DNA of 64,000 bases from the NCBI RefSeq assembly GCF_001633165.1, contig NZ_CP015418.1, positions 248,001-312,000 on the forward strand. The letters run 5' to 3'. The notes under the pieces are model-generated. The model was not told where the DNA came from. It saw only the letters and a list, made by a program, of their open reading frames with translations, and made no database searches. The translations under genes and the position numbers were made by a program. Origin of the DNA: Rhodovulum sulfidophilum DSM 1374 (GTDB lineage Bacteria; Pseudomonadota; Alphaproteobacteria; Rhodobacterales; Rhodobacteraceae). Below are positions 31,954-41,422 of this stretch, one piece after another (position 1 is the first letter of the stretch; every line of letters starts with the position of its first letter).

Positions 31954-32754
31954 CTACAGACCATATCGCGACCAGAGGAGCCGCGCCTCGAGCTCGTCGG
32001 CAATCCCGACGACCCCCGGCGCCCCGAGCCGCGACCAGAGCCCGCGCCGCGGCGCATGCAGCGAAAAGCGGACCTTGTCGCCGAAGCGCTCCTTCATCTT
32101 CGGCACGAGATGCCCGATGCCGTCGGCCAGCCCGACCTCGACCGATTGCTGGCCGACCCAGACATCGCCGGTGAAAAGATCGCGGTCAGCCGCAAGCCGG
32201 GCGCCGCGTCTTTGCCGCACATGATCCTTGAACGCCGCGTGGATCGGCTCCTGCAACTGCATCAGCCGCGCCACATCCTCGGGCTTCTCTGGCTTGAACG
32301 GATCGAGGAAGCTCTTGCTTTCGCCCGCGGCATGGACCCGGCGCTCGACGCCATGGCGCGCGATCAGGTCCTGAAAGCCGAAGCCCGCATAGATCACCCC
32401 GATCGAGCCCATGATCGACGAGGCATCGACCCAGATCTCGTCGCCAGCGCAGGCAAGCCAGTAGCCACCGGAGGCGGCGACATCCTCGACGAAACTGTAG
32501 ACCGGCGTCTGATGCTCGTCGGCAAGCCGCCGGATACGGGCCGCGATCAGCGCGCTCTGAGCGGGCGAGCCGCCCGGCGAATTGACGATCAGCGCGACCG
32601 CGTCGGGCTTGCCCTTCTTGAAGGCGCGCTCGATCACCGGGGCAAGCCCGGCATCCGAAAGCGCGCTTCCGCGGGACGAGGCGGCAATCGTGCCCGAGAG
32701 GCGAACGACAGCGACGAGCGGGTCCGATTTTACGAAGGGAAGCCAGCGTTTCAT
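31954..32754 (-). CDS. S49 family serine peptidase (SppA/SohB-like)
   Basis: Membrane-associated signal-peptide peptidase type. The 266-residue product is the short, single-domain form. The nucleophile is Ser95 in EDVAASGGYWLACAGDEIW, the general base probably Lys147 in GESKSFLDPFKP, and NSPGGSP (58-64) forms the oxyanion strand. No strong signal peptide is seen. ATG at 32754 (MKRWLPFVKSDP) is chosen over an earlier codon as it matches the family start. Confidence 0.92.
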   Translation of the reverse strand: MKRWLPFVKSDPLVAVVRLSGTIAASSRGSALSDAGLAPVIERAFKKGKPDAVALIVNSPGGSPAQSALIAARIRRLADEHQTPVYSFVEDVAASGGYWLACAGDEIWVDASSIMGSIGVIYAGFGFQDLIARHGVERRVHAAGESKSFLDPFKPEKPEDVARLMQLQEPIHAAFKDHVRQRRGARLAADRDLFTGDVWVGQQSVEVGLADGIGHLVPKMKERFGDKVRFSLHAPRRGLWSRLGAPGVVGIADELEARLLWSRYGL

Positions 32755-33728
32755 GTCATCGGATGTAGAGTGGCGGAAAGCGGCGAACAAGGTATCGGTG
32801 CGAAACCGGACAGATTGCGGCGCCGCACCCCCTCCTCCGGCCTGTCCTCCGCCATGCTCGACCGGGCATGATGCCGTCTCGCCACGCCTTCACGCCCGCC
32901 GTCAGAACGGCCTCTTAAACGAGTAGCTCCCCTATCCCGGTTCCGCGGCCCCAGATCGGCGGATAGCATCGCAGGCGGGACGGCCATGCGCCCTGCCCTA
33001 ATGCAGGGGACGGCGGGCGATCCCGATAGGGTCGGGAAAATACTGCCGCCCCGTTCTGTCAGTCCGCGCGTTCGGATCTGTCGATATCACAGCACTGGCG
33101 GCACAAAGCCATCCGGTCCGGGTGATCGCGCCCCCGTTTCTCCAGTTCAGTCAGGCGGCCCACCCTGCCGACCACGAAAGCAATTCGATCAGGGCGGGAG
33201 TTCGGACATCTCTTCAGGGCTTTGTATCGGGCAATTCTCGCTTGAAGCGGTCAAGATCCGAAGCGTGATCGCATGGGAAAGACCGTGGCGGGCGGTGTGC
33301 GAAAAACTGTCGGACGACTGATCGCGGGCCGCGGTCGAGACGTCATCCTGCCTCTGGCGTGCGCAGACCAATGCGCCGCGGGAGGCATACAAGCCGCCCC
33401 CTCCGCGCCCCGAACCGGATCGGAGGCCTCGTGATCCGCCCTCTTCCATTCCGCAATGCGCTGTCGTCGCGGAATGGATCCAGACCGGGGGCGGCAGCTG
33501 GTGAAGACCGCCCCCGGTCATCGCAATGTCATGCGGACAGCTCAGCCCCGGCAGGACCCACGGAACCGGCCAAGGCCCGCTCTGCGGCAGCAGACAAGCT
33601 GAAAGCCCCTATCGGGACCGCGGACTGGACGGATGGAAGCAGACGACCTGCTCCCTCGGCCTCATCTCCGTCAACCTCTTCCCCGTCGACGCCGCCATGC
33701 CGACCGACCGCATCCCTGCCGCGCCGCC
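32755..33728. other. 974-bp spacer with two hairpins, no gene recognised
   Basis: Frames of up to about 140 codons cross this stretch on both strands, but none resembles a known protein or has a good ribosome-binding site. Two strong hairpins are seen: CCATTCCGC/GCGGAATGG (33446-33454 with 33469-33477) and GACCGGGGGCGG/CCGCCCCCGGTC (33483-33494 with 33508-33519). The first end must hold the sppA promoter. It could be a decayed gene or an RNA locus. Confidence 0.45.
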
Positions 33729-34841
33729 TCAATAGAGAACGACGCTGCGAATGCTCTCGCCGGAATGCATCAGATCGAACCCCTTGTTGATTTCGTCGAG
33801 GCTCAGGGTGTGGGTGATCAGCGGATCGATCTCGATCTTGCCCTGCATGTACCACTCGACGATCTTCGGCACGTCGGTCCGGCCGCGCGCGCCGCCAAAG
33901 GCGGTGCCCTTCCAGGTCCGCCCTGTGACCAGCTGGAACGGCCGGGTCGAGATCTCGGCCCCCGCAGGCGCCACCCCGATGATGATCGACTCGCCCCAGC
34001 CCTTGTGGGCGCATTCCAGAGCGGTGCGCATCACATTGACGTTGCCGGTGCAGTCGAAGCTGTAATCGGCGCCGCCCTTGGTCAGATCCACCAGATAGGG
34101 CACCAGATCGCCGTCGACCTCGGACGGGTTGACGAAATCGGTCATCCCGAAGCGCTCGGCCATGGCCTTCTTGGCGGGGTTCAGATCGACCCCCACGATC
34201 TGGTCGGCGCCGATCATCCGCAGGCCCTGGATCACGTTGAGCCCGATGCCGCCCAAACCGAAGATCACCGCCCGGCAGCCCGGTTCCGCCTTGGCGGTGT
34301 TGACGACCGCACCGACCCCTGTGGTCACGCCGCAGCCGATATAGCAGACCTTGTCGAAAGGCGCGTCCTCGCGGATCTTGGCAACCGCGATCTCGGGCAG
34401 TACCGTATAGTTCGAGAAGGTCGAACACCCCATGTAATGCAGGATCGGATCGCCATCGAGCGTGCGAAACCTCGAGGTGCCGTCGGGCATGAGTCCCTGG
34501 CCCTGGGTGGTGCGGATCGCCTGGCAAAGATTGGTCTTGGGATTCAGGCAGTATTCGCATTCCCGGCATTCGGCCGTGTAAAGCGGGATCACGTGATCGC
34601 CCTTCTTCACGCTTTTCACCCCGGGGCCCACATCCACCACGACGCCCGCACCCTCATGGCCCAGAATGGCAGGGAAAAGCCCCTCGGGGTCGGCGCCCGA
34701 AAGGGTGAATTCATCGGTATGGCAAATGCCGGTCGCCTTGATCTCGACCAGGACTTCGCCCTCGCGCGGACCATCCAGCTCGACCTCGGTCACCTCAAGC
34801 GGCTTGCCCGCCTGAAACGCCACAGCGGCACGGGTTCTCAT
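33729..34841 (-). CDS. frmA: S-(hydroxymethyl)glutathione dehydrogenase / class III alcohol dehydrogenase
   Basis: Zinc-dependent enzyme of formaldehyde detoxification: oxidises S-hydroxymethylglutathione to S-formylglutathione with NAD+. 370 residues; catalytic zinc ligands in [12 protein letters not shown] and LGHEGAGVV, structural zinc Cys quartet [15 protein letters not shown], and cofactor loop [17 protein letters not shown] lies 8 bases upstream of the ATG, and the region further up is A+T-rich with TATAAT-like words on the minus strand. In Rhodobacter the same gene is called adhI; its esterase partner is not here. Confidence 0.96.
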   Translation of the reverse strand: MRTRAAVAFQAGKPLEVTEVELDGPREGEVLVEIKATGICHTDEFTLSGADPEGLFPAILGHEGAGVVVDVGPGVKSVKKGDHVIPLYTAECRECEYCLNPKTNLCQAIRTTQGQGLMPDGTSRFRTLDGDPILHYMGCSTFSNYTVLPEIAVAKIREDAPFDKVCYIGCGVTTGVGAVVNTAKAEPGCRAVIFGLGGIGLNVIQGLRMIGADQIVGVDLNPAKKAMAERFGMTDFVNPSEVDGDLVPYLVDLTKGGADYSFDCTGNVNVMRTALECAHKGWGESIIIGVAPAGAEISTRPFQLVTGRTWKGTAFGGARGRTDVPKIVEWYMQGKIEIDPLITHTLSLDEINKGFDLMHSGESIRSVVLY

Positions 34842-35537
34842 GGGTTATTTCCTCCGGTGACAGCTTTTATAGTTTTATTATATTAAGAGTATGGAAGCCC
34901 TCTCTGCCACCGGCAAATGCGACCTTGGTTGGTCTCCCGGCCGACACAGGACACCTGCGGTCCCGGCCTCGGCAGCAGGATCCGATATGCGCAGCATTGC
35001 GGCGATGGCAGTTGGGCGCTTGCCGGAGGTCTCCAACAGCGGCCGCCAATTTCTTGCCCCCGACCTGGCCTTGCGTCCCGCGCGAGATCGAGAGGCTCTC
35101 GTCCCGCCTGATCTGGCCGCATCCCATCAACCCCGAAGGACTTGCCAGGCTCGCCCCCGACATCTGCAAGACTCTGGCCAATCGCGCTGCACCGCTCTCT
35201 ATGCGGCGTCTCCCGCCCAATGACCTCGCTTCGCGGATCGCCGACTTCGCCGGACCGGAACCGGGTCGTCGTCGACCGCAGTCGCCGCATCCAGCGCAGC
35301 CTCGGCGCTCCTGCCTTTGCGAGCCGCCCCCTCGACCGGCGCTATCATGCCAGACTTTCATCAGTCGAACCAACGCTGTCGCTGTTCCGCCGCCGCGGCA
35401 CCGCAATCTTCGGCGGGCCGGAAATCTGTCCCGGGCGAGACATGACCCGACCGCGCTGCACCCGTTGGGCCAGGCGCCCGGCCGAAGGAGTGGATCGCAA
35501 TCCGTCGGGCAGATAGTCCGAGATGCAGGCCGCAGGT
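34842..35537. other. Spacer between frmA and fliP, no gene recognised
   Basis: About 700 bp. The first 50 bp (34842-34892) are A+T-rich and should carry the frmA promoter. The rest is G+C-rich with overlapping open frames on both strands up to about 230 codons, all Arg/Pro-rich and without recognisable domains. It marks the edge of the flagellar island and may be remnant DNA. Confidence 0.45.
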
Positions 35538-36275
35538 TCAGCCCCCGGGGAAGTAGCCGCGCACGAGAGCTTCGGAAATCAGGCTCCAGCCGTCGGCAAC
35601 GACGAAGAAGGCCAGCTTGAACGGCATCGCCACCACGGCCGGCGGGACCATCATCATCCCCATCGACATCAGAATGGCCGCCACAACGAGGTCGATGATC
35701 AGAAACGGAAGGAAGATCAGGAAGCCGATCTCGAATGCACGCTGGATTTCGCTGAGCAGAAACGACGGCACCAGCAGCGAAAGCGGCGCATCGGCGATCG
35801 CGGCTGTGGGGTCGGCCTGCGGCCGAAGCGACAGCAGGCGCTCGAAGGTTTCGGCATCGGCGCGTCCGGCCATGAAATTGCGGAACGGGTCGAGAATGCG
35901 CGGGATGGCCTCGTCGATCGGCAGCGTCTCGTTCATCATCGGCACCACGCCCGCCTGCCAGGCCTGGGTGAACGTCGGCTCCATCACGAAATACGTCAGA
36001 AACAGCGCAAGACTGACGATCAGCATGTTGGGTGGCGATTGCTGAAGCCCGATCGCCTGACGCAGCAGCGACAGAACGGTCACGATGAACGGAAAGCAGG
36101 TCAGCATGATCGCCAGACCGGGAGCGAGACTGAGAACCGTCACCAGAAGGATCATCTGGACCCCGCGCCCGGCCAGCGACCCGCCCTCGCCGAGCGAGAT
36201 CGAGATTTCCTGCGCCTGGGCGGGCAGAGCCAGGGCAAACAGGAACGGAACGGCCGGAACAAGGCGCAGGGACAT
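35538..36275 (-). CDS. fliP: Flagellar type III export protein FliP
   Basis: Core membrane subunit of the flagellar export gate. 245 residues with a cleavable signal (LRLVPAVPFLFALALPAQAQ), four spans, and the FliP signatures SLAPGLAIMLTCFPFIVTVL and LIFLPFLIIDLVVAAILMSM with MMMVPP. Last gene of the minus-strand fliF-fliH-fliN-fliP series, 5 bp after fliN. fliQ and fliR lie elsewhere in the window. Confidence 0.97.
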   Translation of the reverse strand: MSLRLVPAVPFLFALALPAQAQEISISLGEGGSLAGRGVQMILLVTVLSLAPGLAIMLTCFPFIVTVLSLLRQAIGLQQSPPNMLIVSLALFLTYFVMEPTFTQAWQAGVVPMMNETLPIDEAIPRILDPFRNFMAGRADAETFERLLSLRPQADPTAAIADAPLSLLVPSFLLSEIQRAFEIGFLIFLPFLIIDLVVAAILMSMGMMMVPPAVVAMPFKLAFFVVADGWSLISEALVRGYFPGG

Positions 36276-36280
36276 GTCCT

Positions 36281-36574
36281 TCAGGCCCCCGAAACGGTGT
36301 CGATGATCTCGGTCAGGCGGACCGCGATCTGACCGGCCTGGGCGCCTTCGACCTCCTGCAATTCGCCACGGGCGATCAGACGGTCGCCGATATAGAGTTC
36401 GACCGGATCGTCGATCCGCCGGTCGAGGGGCAGGATCCCGCCACGGTCGATCTGCAGCAGATCGCGCAGCAGCGGCCGGGCCTTGCCGACCGAAACGGTG
36501 ATCTCGATCGGAACCTGATCGAGAAACTTGGCGCCAAGGCCTTCGCCCGGCGCGTCGGAAGATGTGTCAGCCAT
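36281..36574 (-). CDS. fliN: Flagellar motor switch protein FliN
   Basis: C-ring protein with a single SpoA domain, 97 residues. Words typical of FliN: DQVPIEITVSVGKARPLLRD, LLQIDRGGILPLDRRIDDPV and VELYIGDRLIARGEL. Overlaps the end of fliH by eight bases. FliM and FliG, its C-ring partners, are not in the window. Confidence 0.94.
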   Translation of the reverse strand: MADTSSDAPGEGLGAKFLDQVPIEITVSVGKARPLLRDLLQIDRGGILPLDRRIDDPVELYIGDRLIARGELQEVEGAQAGQIAVRLTEIIDTVSGA

Positions 36575-37163
36575 GACGGCGTGCCTCCTCTTCGGTGGTC
36601 ATGAAGTCATTCAGCGCGCTGCGGATCGCCGCCAGCATGCCGTCGATGTCAATTTCGCGCTCTGCCGCGCCGCCGCGCAACACAGCCTGGCCGGGTCCGA
36701 GCGCAGGATCATCGACAATGCGCAGCGGCAGCCCCGGATCGGCCCCGACAAGCTCTTCGAGAGCTTCGCGATTCTCGGGGCAGACCTGCAACTGCAGCGG
36801 TCGATCGGCCTCGGTTTCGGCCATCTCGCGGGCGATCTCGACAACCTTCGGGGCCAGCCCCCCCCGCGCCAGTTCCGGCAGAACGCGCTCGACCATGACG
36901 CTCAGCAGAGGCTCCAAGGCCTCAAGAACGTGGACCCTGGCTTCGTGATAGCCGAATGACAATTCCTGCAGGGTTTTCTCGAAAGCGGCACCGATCCTTG
37001 CGCGCGCCGCGGCTTCGGCTGCGCTGGCATCGTCCCAGCCAGCGCGATAGCCCTCCTCATAGGCATTGAGCCGGATCTCCTCGGTATCTATTGCAGGCGG
37101 CTCGGGGTCGATCTGAGGACCGGCCTCATGATCGGAGAAATCCTCAAGGAACAACCGGGACAT
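36567..37163 (-). CDS. fliH: Flagellar assembly protein FliH-like
   Basis: Regulator of the export ATPase FliI and part of the export stalk. The 198 residues show a short acidic N-terminus, a central coiled-coil with AYEEGYRAGWDDASAAEAAAR, and a C-terminal V-ATPase-E-like domain (VERVLPELARGGLAPKVVEI). Sequence conservation of FliH is low, so the position between fliF and fliN is part of the evidence. Start overlaps the fliF stop by one base. Confidence 0.85.
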   Translation of the reverse strand: MSRLFLEDFSDHEAGPQIDPEPPAIDTEEIRLNAYEEGYRAGWDDASAAEAAARARIGAAFEKTLQELSFGYHEARVHVLEALEPLLSVMVERVLPELARGGLAPKVVEIAREMAETEADRPLQLQVCPENREALEELVGADPGLPLRIVDDPALGPGQAVLRGGAAEREIDIDGMLAAIRSALNDFMTTEEEARRHG

Positions 37164-38803
37164 CAGGCTTTCTCCTGCCGGTCTTCCATCCAGCCGCGCA
37201 GGATCGCGATCGATTCCTCGCGGCGGCTTTCGATCAGGTCGCGCAGGCGATCAACCGGGCTGTCGCCACCGCCGCCGAAGCCGTCCATGCCAAGCGGTTG
37301 GTCCGAGAAATCGGCGGGATCGATCGCGGCCATGGTCATGGCGGGCAGGCCCAGATCGTCCTCCATCCCGTCCTGCGGACCATCGGCCGGATCGATCTCG
37401 CCATTGAGCCAGGTTTGGTCCTGACCGCCACCAGCCGGCGCAGGCAGTCCCGCAACCGCCGCCTTGCCCTGACCCGCAAGAATCGGGCGGACGACGAACA
37501 GGCCGAGGATCAGAGCGACCACCGACAGAACCGCCAGTTGGATCAGCGTCAGCGGATCGAGCGTGAACTCACCGAACAGGCTGCTTTGCGGCCCGCTCCC
37601 GCCCGCATCGAGCGGCTCGAACCGCATCGACTTGATCGTCAGCGCATCTCCGCGCTCGGCGTCGAAACCGGCCGCCGAAGCGATCAGCTCACGCAGCGAC
37701 TCGAGGTCGGCATCGGGCAGCGGTTGCCAGGTTTCGCTGCCATCCGCGGCGGTCGAGGTCACGCCCTCGACCAGCACGGCAATGCTGAGCCGCTTGACCG
37801 CGCCCGGCGCGCGCAGAATCTCGCGCTCTGTTTGCGAAACCTCGTAATTGACCAGTTCCTGGGTCTCGCTCTCCTTGTGCTGCGACGAACGGTCGGTTTC
37901 ACCGTCGCCATTCGGCAGGTTGCTGGCCACTGTGACCGCGCCGCCATTGGTATCGCTGGAGCTCGATTGCCGCTGCTGGTTGTTCTCGCTGATCGCGACC
38001 CGGCCCTCGGGGTCGATGATCCGCTCGCGGATCGACTCGCGCTGGGTCTCGGTATCGACACTGACCTCGACGATCGAACGCCCGGGCCCGAGCCGGGCCG
38101 AAAGCAGTCGCTCGAGACGCGCTTTCAGGATCTCTGCACGGTCCTCGCCTGCCGCCGAGAGGCTCGAATCATCCGCCACGACCGTGCCGCTATTGGCATC
38201 GATCACCGAGACATCCTCGGGCCTCATCCCGGACACGCTCGCCGCGACCAGATAGCGGAGCGCCTTGGCCTGGGCCCCCGAGACCGATCCGCCCGCCGCA
38301 GCCACCGTCACGGCCGCCGAAGGCCGCACGTCGCGGGCAAAGGGCCGGGAACTCGGCGTGGCGATATGCACCCGCGCGCTGCGGAACTGGGAATTGCCAG
38401 CGATGGTGCGAGCCAGTTCGCCTTCCTTCGCGCGCCAGTAAGCCGCGTCGAACATCTGCGATGTCGTGCCGAATCCCGACAGGCCGTCGAGCAATTCGTA
38501 CCCCGCCGATCCGATCGCGGGCAGCCCGTCGCTGGCCAGCGTCATCCGCAGCGCGTCGCGCTGGCTGGAATCGACATAGATCGCGGGACCTTTCACCTCG
38601 TAGGCCACACCCGACTGGTCCAGCGCGCGGATCACATCGCCCGCGGCAGCGGTATCGAGACCGGAATAGAGCAGCGCCATGCGCGGCGATGTGGCCACTC
38701 GTGACAGTGCGAGTACAGCCGCGAACATGGCGACGGTTGCGATGGCCACGACCACTCTTCTGCGTGGGCTCAGCCCGGTCCACATGGACAACAGCTGCTG
38801 CAA
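37163..38803 (-). CDS. fliF: Flagellar M-ring protein FliF
   Basis: Builds the MS-ring. Two membrane spans (about residues 17-35 and near 435-455) flank the periplasmic ring-building motifs (RMALLYSGLDTAAAGDVIRA, FDAAYWRAKEGELARTI, RVHIATPSSRPFARD). The C-terminal tail, which binds FliG, is acidic and Gly-rich then ends SRREESIAILRGWMED. A TTG start at 38803 (LQQLLSMWTGLSPRRR) preceded by GGGAGAA fits better than the earlier in-frame ATG. Divergent from fliL. Confidence 0.94.
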   Translation of the reverse strand: MQQLLSMWTGLSPRRRVVVAIATVAMFAAVLALSRVATSPRMALLYSGLDTAAAGDVIRALDQSGVAYEVKGPAIYVDSSQRDALRMTLASDGLPAIGSAGYELLDGLSGFGTTSQMFDAAYWRAKEGELARTIAGNSQFRSARVHIATPSSRPFARDVRPSAAVTVAAAGGSVSGAQAKALRYLVAASVSGMRPEDVSVIDANSGTVVADDSSLSAAGEDRAEILKARLERLLSARLGPGRSIVEVSVDTETQRESIRERIIDPEGRVAISENNQQRQSSSSDTNGGAVTVASNLPNGDGETDRSSQHKESETQELVNYEVSQTEREILRAPGAVKRLSIAVLVEGVTSTAADGSETWQPLPDADLESLRELIASAAGFDAERGDALTIKSMRFEPLDAGGSGPQSSLFGEFTLDPLTLIQLAVLSVVALILGLFVVRPILAGQGKAAVAGLPAPAGGGQDQTWLNGEIDPADGPQDGMEDDLGLPAMTMAAIDPADFSDQPLGMDGFGGGGDSPVDRLRDLIESRREESIAILRGWMEDRQEKA

Positions 38804-38868
38804 GTGACTTCTCCCATTCCGGGGGGGCTTCTGCCCCGTTTCTGCCTCACATCCTTCGCAGGCCCGGC

Positions 38869-38883
38869 TTAACAATCGGTTAG
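38869..38883. promoter_or_regulatory. CtrA-like site between fliF and fliL
   Basis: TTAA-CAATCGG-TTAG at 38869-38883 differs from the CtrA consensus TTAA-N7-TTAA in the last base only. It lies in the 125-bp divergent spacer that must promote both fliF-fliH-fliN-fliP and fliL-onwards. CtrA drives flagellar genes in Rhodobacterales (known); binding here is inference. Confidence 0.5.
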
Positions 38884-38928
38884 CCCTCATCCGGCTATAG
38901 AGGAGCCAACACAGAAGGAGCCCAGGAC

Positions 38929-39435
38929 ATGGCTGCGACCGATATGGCCGAAGCGGAAGAACCCGCGAAATCCTCGAAAAAACCTCTCATCATCGGAGCG
39001 GCGCTCGCGCTCGTCCTGGGCGGCGGTGCATTCTTTGCGCTTTATTCCGGCCTGATTCTCGGCGGCGATCCGACAGACGAAACAGCAGCGGGGGCTCACG
39101 GCGGTCACGGAAAAGCGGCCGAATCGGGGCCGCTCGATGTCGCTTTCGTTCCGATCGAAAAAATGATCATCTCGCTCGGTCCCGAATCCGCGAGCCGTCA
39201 TCTGCGCTTCGAGGCCCAACTCGAGGTGACCCCCGCTTATCAGGAGGACGTCACGTTGCTGATGCCGCGCGTTCTCGACGTGCTTAACAGCTATCTGCGG
39301 GCAGTCGACATGGCCGAGCTCGAAGATCCGACCACGCTCATCACACTCCGCGCGCAAATGCTGCGCCGGGTGCAGCTCGTCACCGGAAACGGCCGGGTGC
39401 GCGATCTGCTCATTACCGAATTCGTGCTGAACTGA
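38929..39435 (+). CDS. fliL: Flagellar basal body-associated protein FliL
   Basis: Single-span protein that surrounds the stator and supports torque. 168 residues: cytoplasmic lead with basic residues, one span (LIIGAALALVLGGGAFFALY), a His/Gly-rich linker, and the periplasmic FliL domain (FVPIEKMIISLGPESASRHL, LNSYLRAVDMAELEDP) ending RDLLITEFVLN. First gene of a plus-strand series. A second FliL-like gene lies at 51194-51727. Confidence 0.94.
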   Translation: MAATDMAEAEEPAKSSKKPLIIGAALALVLGGGAFFALYSGLILGGDPTDETAAGAHGGHGKAAESGPLDVAFVPIEKMIISLGPESASRHLRFEAQLEVTPAYQEDVTLLMPRVLDVLNSYLRAVDMAELEDPTTLITLRAQMLRRVQLVTGNGRVRDLLITEFVLN

Positions 39436-39445
39436 GGAGAATCCC

Positions 39446-39880
39446 ATGGCGCTGATCTCGGACATTCTGCTCATTGCCGGAGCACTCGGAGCGACGCTCT
39501 ACTGCTATGTTCTGGCGAGGCGATTGCGGCGTTTCAACGACTTGGAAAAGGGCATGGGCGGGGCGATCGCCGTGCTTTCGGCCCAGGTCGACGACATGAC
39601 CAAGGCCCTCAAGGGCGCCCAGTTCTCGGCGAAAAGCTCGACCGACAGCCTCGAAAGCCTGACCGGCCGCGCAGAGGATGTCGCACGACGTCTCGAACTG
39701 CTGGTGGCCGCGATGCACGATCTGCCCGAGGACACGGTCCAGACGGCAGCCAGCCAGACCCCGAAACCTGCGGCAACCGCGGCGCCGGAGACGGCGCCGG
39801 CCGCGCAGCCCCCGACCGCTACCGCGGATGGCGAGCCCATGGTATTGTTCCGTCGCACTGCCCGGGAGGCCGCGGAATGA
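39446..39880 (+). CDS. PflI-like flagellar positioning protein (DUF6468 type)
   Basis: A 144-residue bitopic protein: N-terminal span (LISDILLIAGALGATLYCYV), then a predicted coiled coil (LSAQVDDMTKALKGAQFSAK, LESLTGRAEDVARRLELLV) and a Pro/Ala-rich tail. This build and the place directly after fliL match PflI of Caulobacter, which helps position the flagellum at the pole (from memory). Start overlaps nothing; the end overlaps the motE-like gene by four bases (ATGA). Confidence 0.68.
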   Translation: MALISDILLIAGALGATLYCYVLARRLRRFNDLEKGMGGAIAVLSAQVDDMTKALKGAQFSAKSSTDSLESLTGRAEDVARRLELLVAAMHDLPEDTVQTAASQTPKPAATAAPETAPAAQPPTATADGEPMVLFRRTAREAAE

Positions 39881-40488
39881 AAGGTTCCTCGCGTTCGAAA
39901 CGTGCCAGCGGCGCTGTCCTTCCGGTCATCGCGGGGCTCTTCCTCGCATCCGGCCTGATCCGCTTCGGCGACGGCACCGCCCAGGCGCTGGCCCAGGAAT
40001 TGCAGGAAATGACCGCACCTGCCGGAGACAGCGGCACCGATGGCGGGCATGATACCGCGACCGATCCCTGCCCGCCCCCCGCCGACATCGCCGATCTGCT
40101 CGAGGCCCTGAAAACCCGCGCCGCCGAGCTGGACGCGCGCGAAGCGGCGTTGAACGACAGGGCTGCAACGCTCGACATCGCCGGAGAAGAGATCGCACAG
40201 CAGATGGCGTCCTTGCAGGCGGCCGAAGACTCTCTGAAATCGACCCTCGCCTTGGCCGATCAGGCCGCCGAGAACGATGTCGCGCGTCTGACGGCCGTCT
40301 ACGAGAGCATGAAACCCGAAGAGGCCTCCGCGCTGTTCGCCCAGATGGATCCGGAGTTCGCCGCCGGCTTCCTCGGGCGCATGCGGCCCGATCTGGCCGC
40401 TGCGGTGATGTCGGGGCTTGAACCGAACGTCGCCTATTCGATCAGTGTGATCTTGGCAGGACGAAACGCCAGGGCTCCAAAAGAGTGA
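39877..40488 (+). CDS. MotE-like protein with MgtE N-terminal domain
   Basis: A 203-residue exported protein. N-terminal hydrophobic segment (VLPVIAGLFLASGLIRF), a long coiled coil with LLEALKTRAAELDAREAALN, then an MgtE-N-like helical domain (VYESMKPEEASALFAQMDPE, AGFLGRMRPDLAAAVMSGLE). In Sinorhizobium MotE is the periplasmic chaperone of the stator-associated protein MotC. Upstream of motA, in keeping with a stator role. Confidence 0.8.
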   Translation: MKGSSRSKRASGAVLPVIAGLFLASGLIRFGDGTAQALAQELQEMTAPAGDSGTDGGHDTATDPCPPPADIADLLEALKTRAAELDAREAALNDRAATLDIAGEEIAQQMASLQAAEDSLKSTLALADQAAENDVARLTAVYESMKPEEASALFAQMDPEFAAGFLGRMRPDLAAAVMSGLEPNVAYSISVILAGRNARAPKE

Positions 40489-40552
40489 ACACACCTTGTT
40501 AACTCGGGTCTGAGACTGTCCCCGGCAAGGTCAGAGTAGCGGAGCACTATCC

Positions 40553-41422
40553 ATGATTGGTATCGTCGGGATCATTCTCATCTTCGTGATGGTGTTCGGC
40601 GGCTACGTTATGGCTGGCGGCAAGATGGGTATCATCCTGCATTCGCTGCCCTTCGAATTCGCAATGATCGGCGGGGCCGCGGCCGGTGCCTTCGTCATCA
40701 GCAACGACATGGCCGCCATCAAGCACACACTCAAGGATATTTCCAAGGTTTTCAAAGGCCCCCACTGGAAACCCGAGGACTATCGGGATCTCCTGTGCCT
40801 GCTGTTCGAGCTGATTCGCGTTGCCCGCCAGAACCCGCTTGAACTGGAAACACATATCGAGGCTCCGGGCGACTCCGTCATCTTCGGCCGCTACCCCAAG
40901 ATCGTGGCAGATCACGAGGCCGTCGATCTGATATGCGATACGCTCCGCGCCGCCGGAATGAACTATGATGATCCCCATCAGGTGGAGGAAGTCCTGGAAA
41001 AGCGGCTAGAGGCACATCTGCACCATTCCATGCATTCGAGCCACGCGTTGCAATCGGTGGCCGACGCGCTGCCTGCCCTCGGCATCGTCGCTGCGGTGCT
41101 GGGCGTAATCAAGACCATGGCCTCGATCGACCAGCCACCCGAGATTCTGGGCAAGATGATCGGTGGCGCCCTCGTCGGTACCTTTCTTGGAGTGTTCCTC
41201 GCTTACGGCTTCATGGGGCCCTTCGCCTCGAAACTGAAGGTCGTCGTCGAAGAGGATGCGCATTTCTACCTGCTGATCCGCGAGGTCCTGGTCGCCAATC
41301 TTCACAACCACCCGCCGGCGATATGCATCGAGGTCGGACGGCAAAACACGCCCGGCGGCAGTCGGCCGAGCTTCTCCGAACTGGAAGAGGCGCTGAAAGC
41401 GTCGAAACAGGAGGCCGCATGA
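40553..41422 (+). CDS. motA: Flagellar motor stator protein MotA
   Basis: Proton-channel subunit of the stator. 289 residues, four spans, with the cytoplasmic loop that meets FliG and the conserved segments GGYVMAGGKMGIILHSLPFE, VADALPALGIVAAVLGVIKT and KMIGGALVGTFLGVFLAYGF. Unusually, motB does not follow; the next gene, overlapping by four bases, encodes a large periplasmic protein. Confidence 0.97.
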   Translation: MIGIVGIILIFVMVFGGYVMAGGKMGIILHSLPFEFAMIGGAAAGAFVISNDMAAIKHTLKDISKVFKGPHWKPEDYRDLLCLLFELIRVARQNPLELETHIEAPGDSVIFGRYPKIVADHEAVDLICDTLRAAGMNYDDPHQVEEVLEKRLEAHLHHSMHSSHALQSVADALPALGIVAAVLGVIKTMASIDQPPEILGKMIGGALVGTFLGVFLAYGFMGPFASKLKVVVEEDAHFYLLIREVLVANLHNHPPAICIEVGRQNTPGGSRPSFSELEEALKASKQEAA

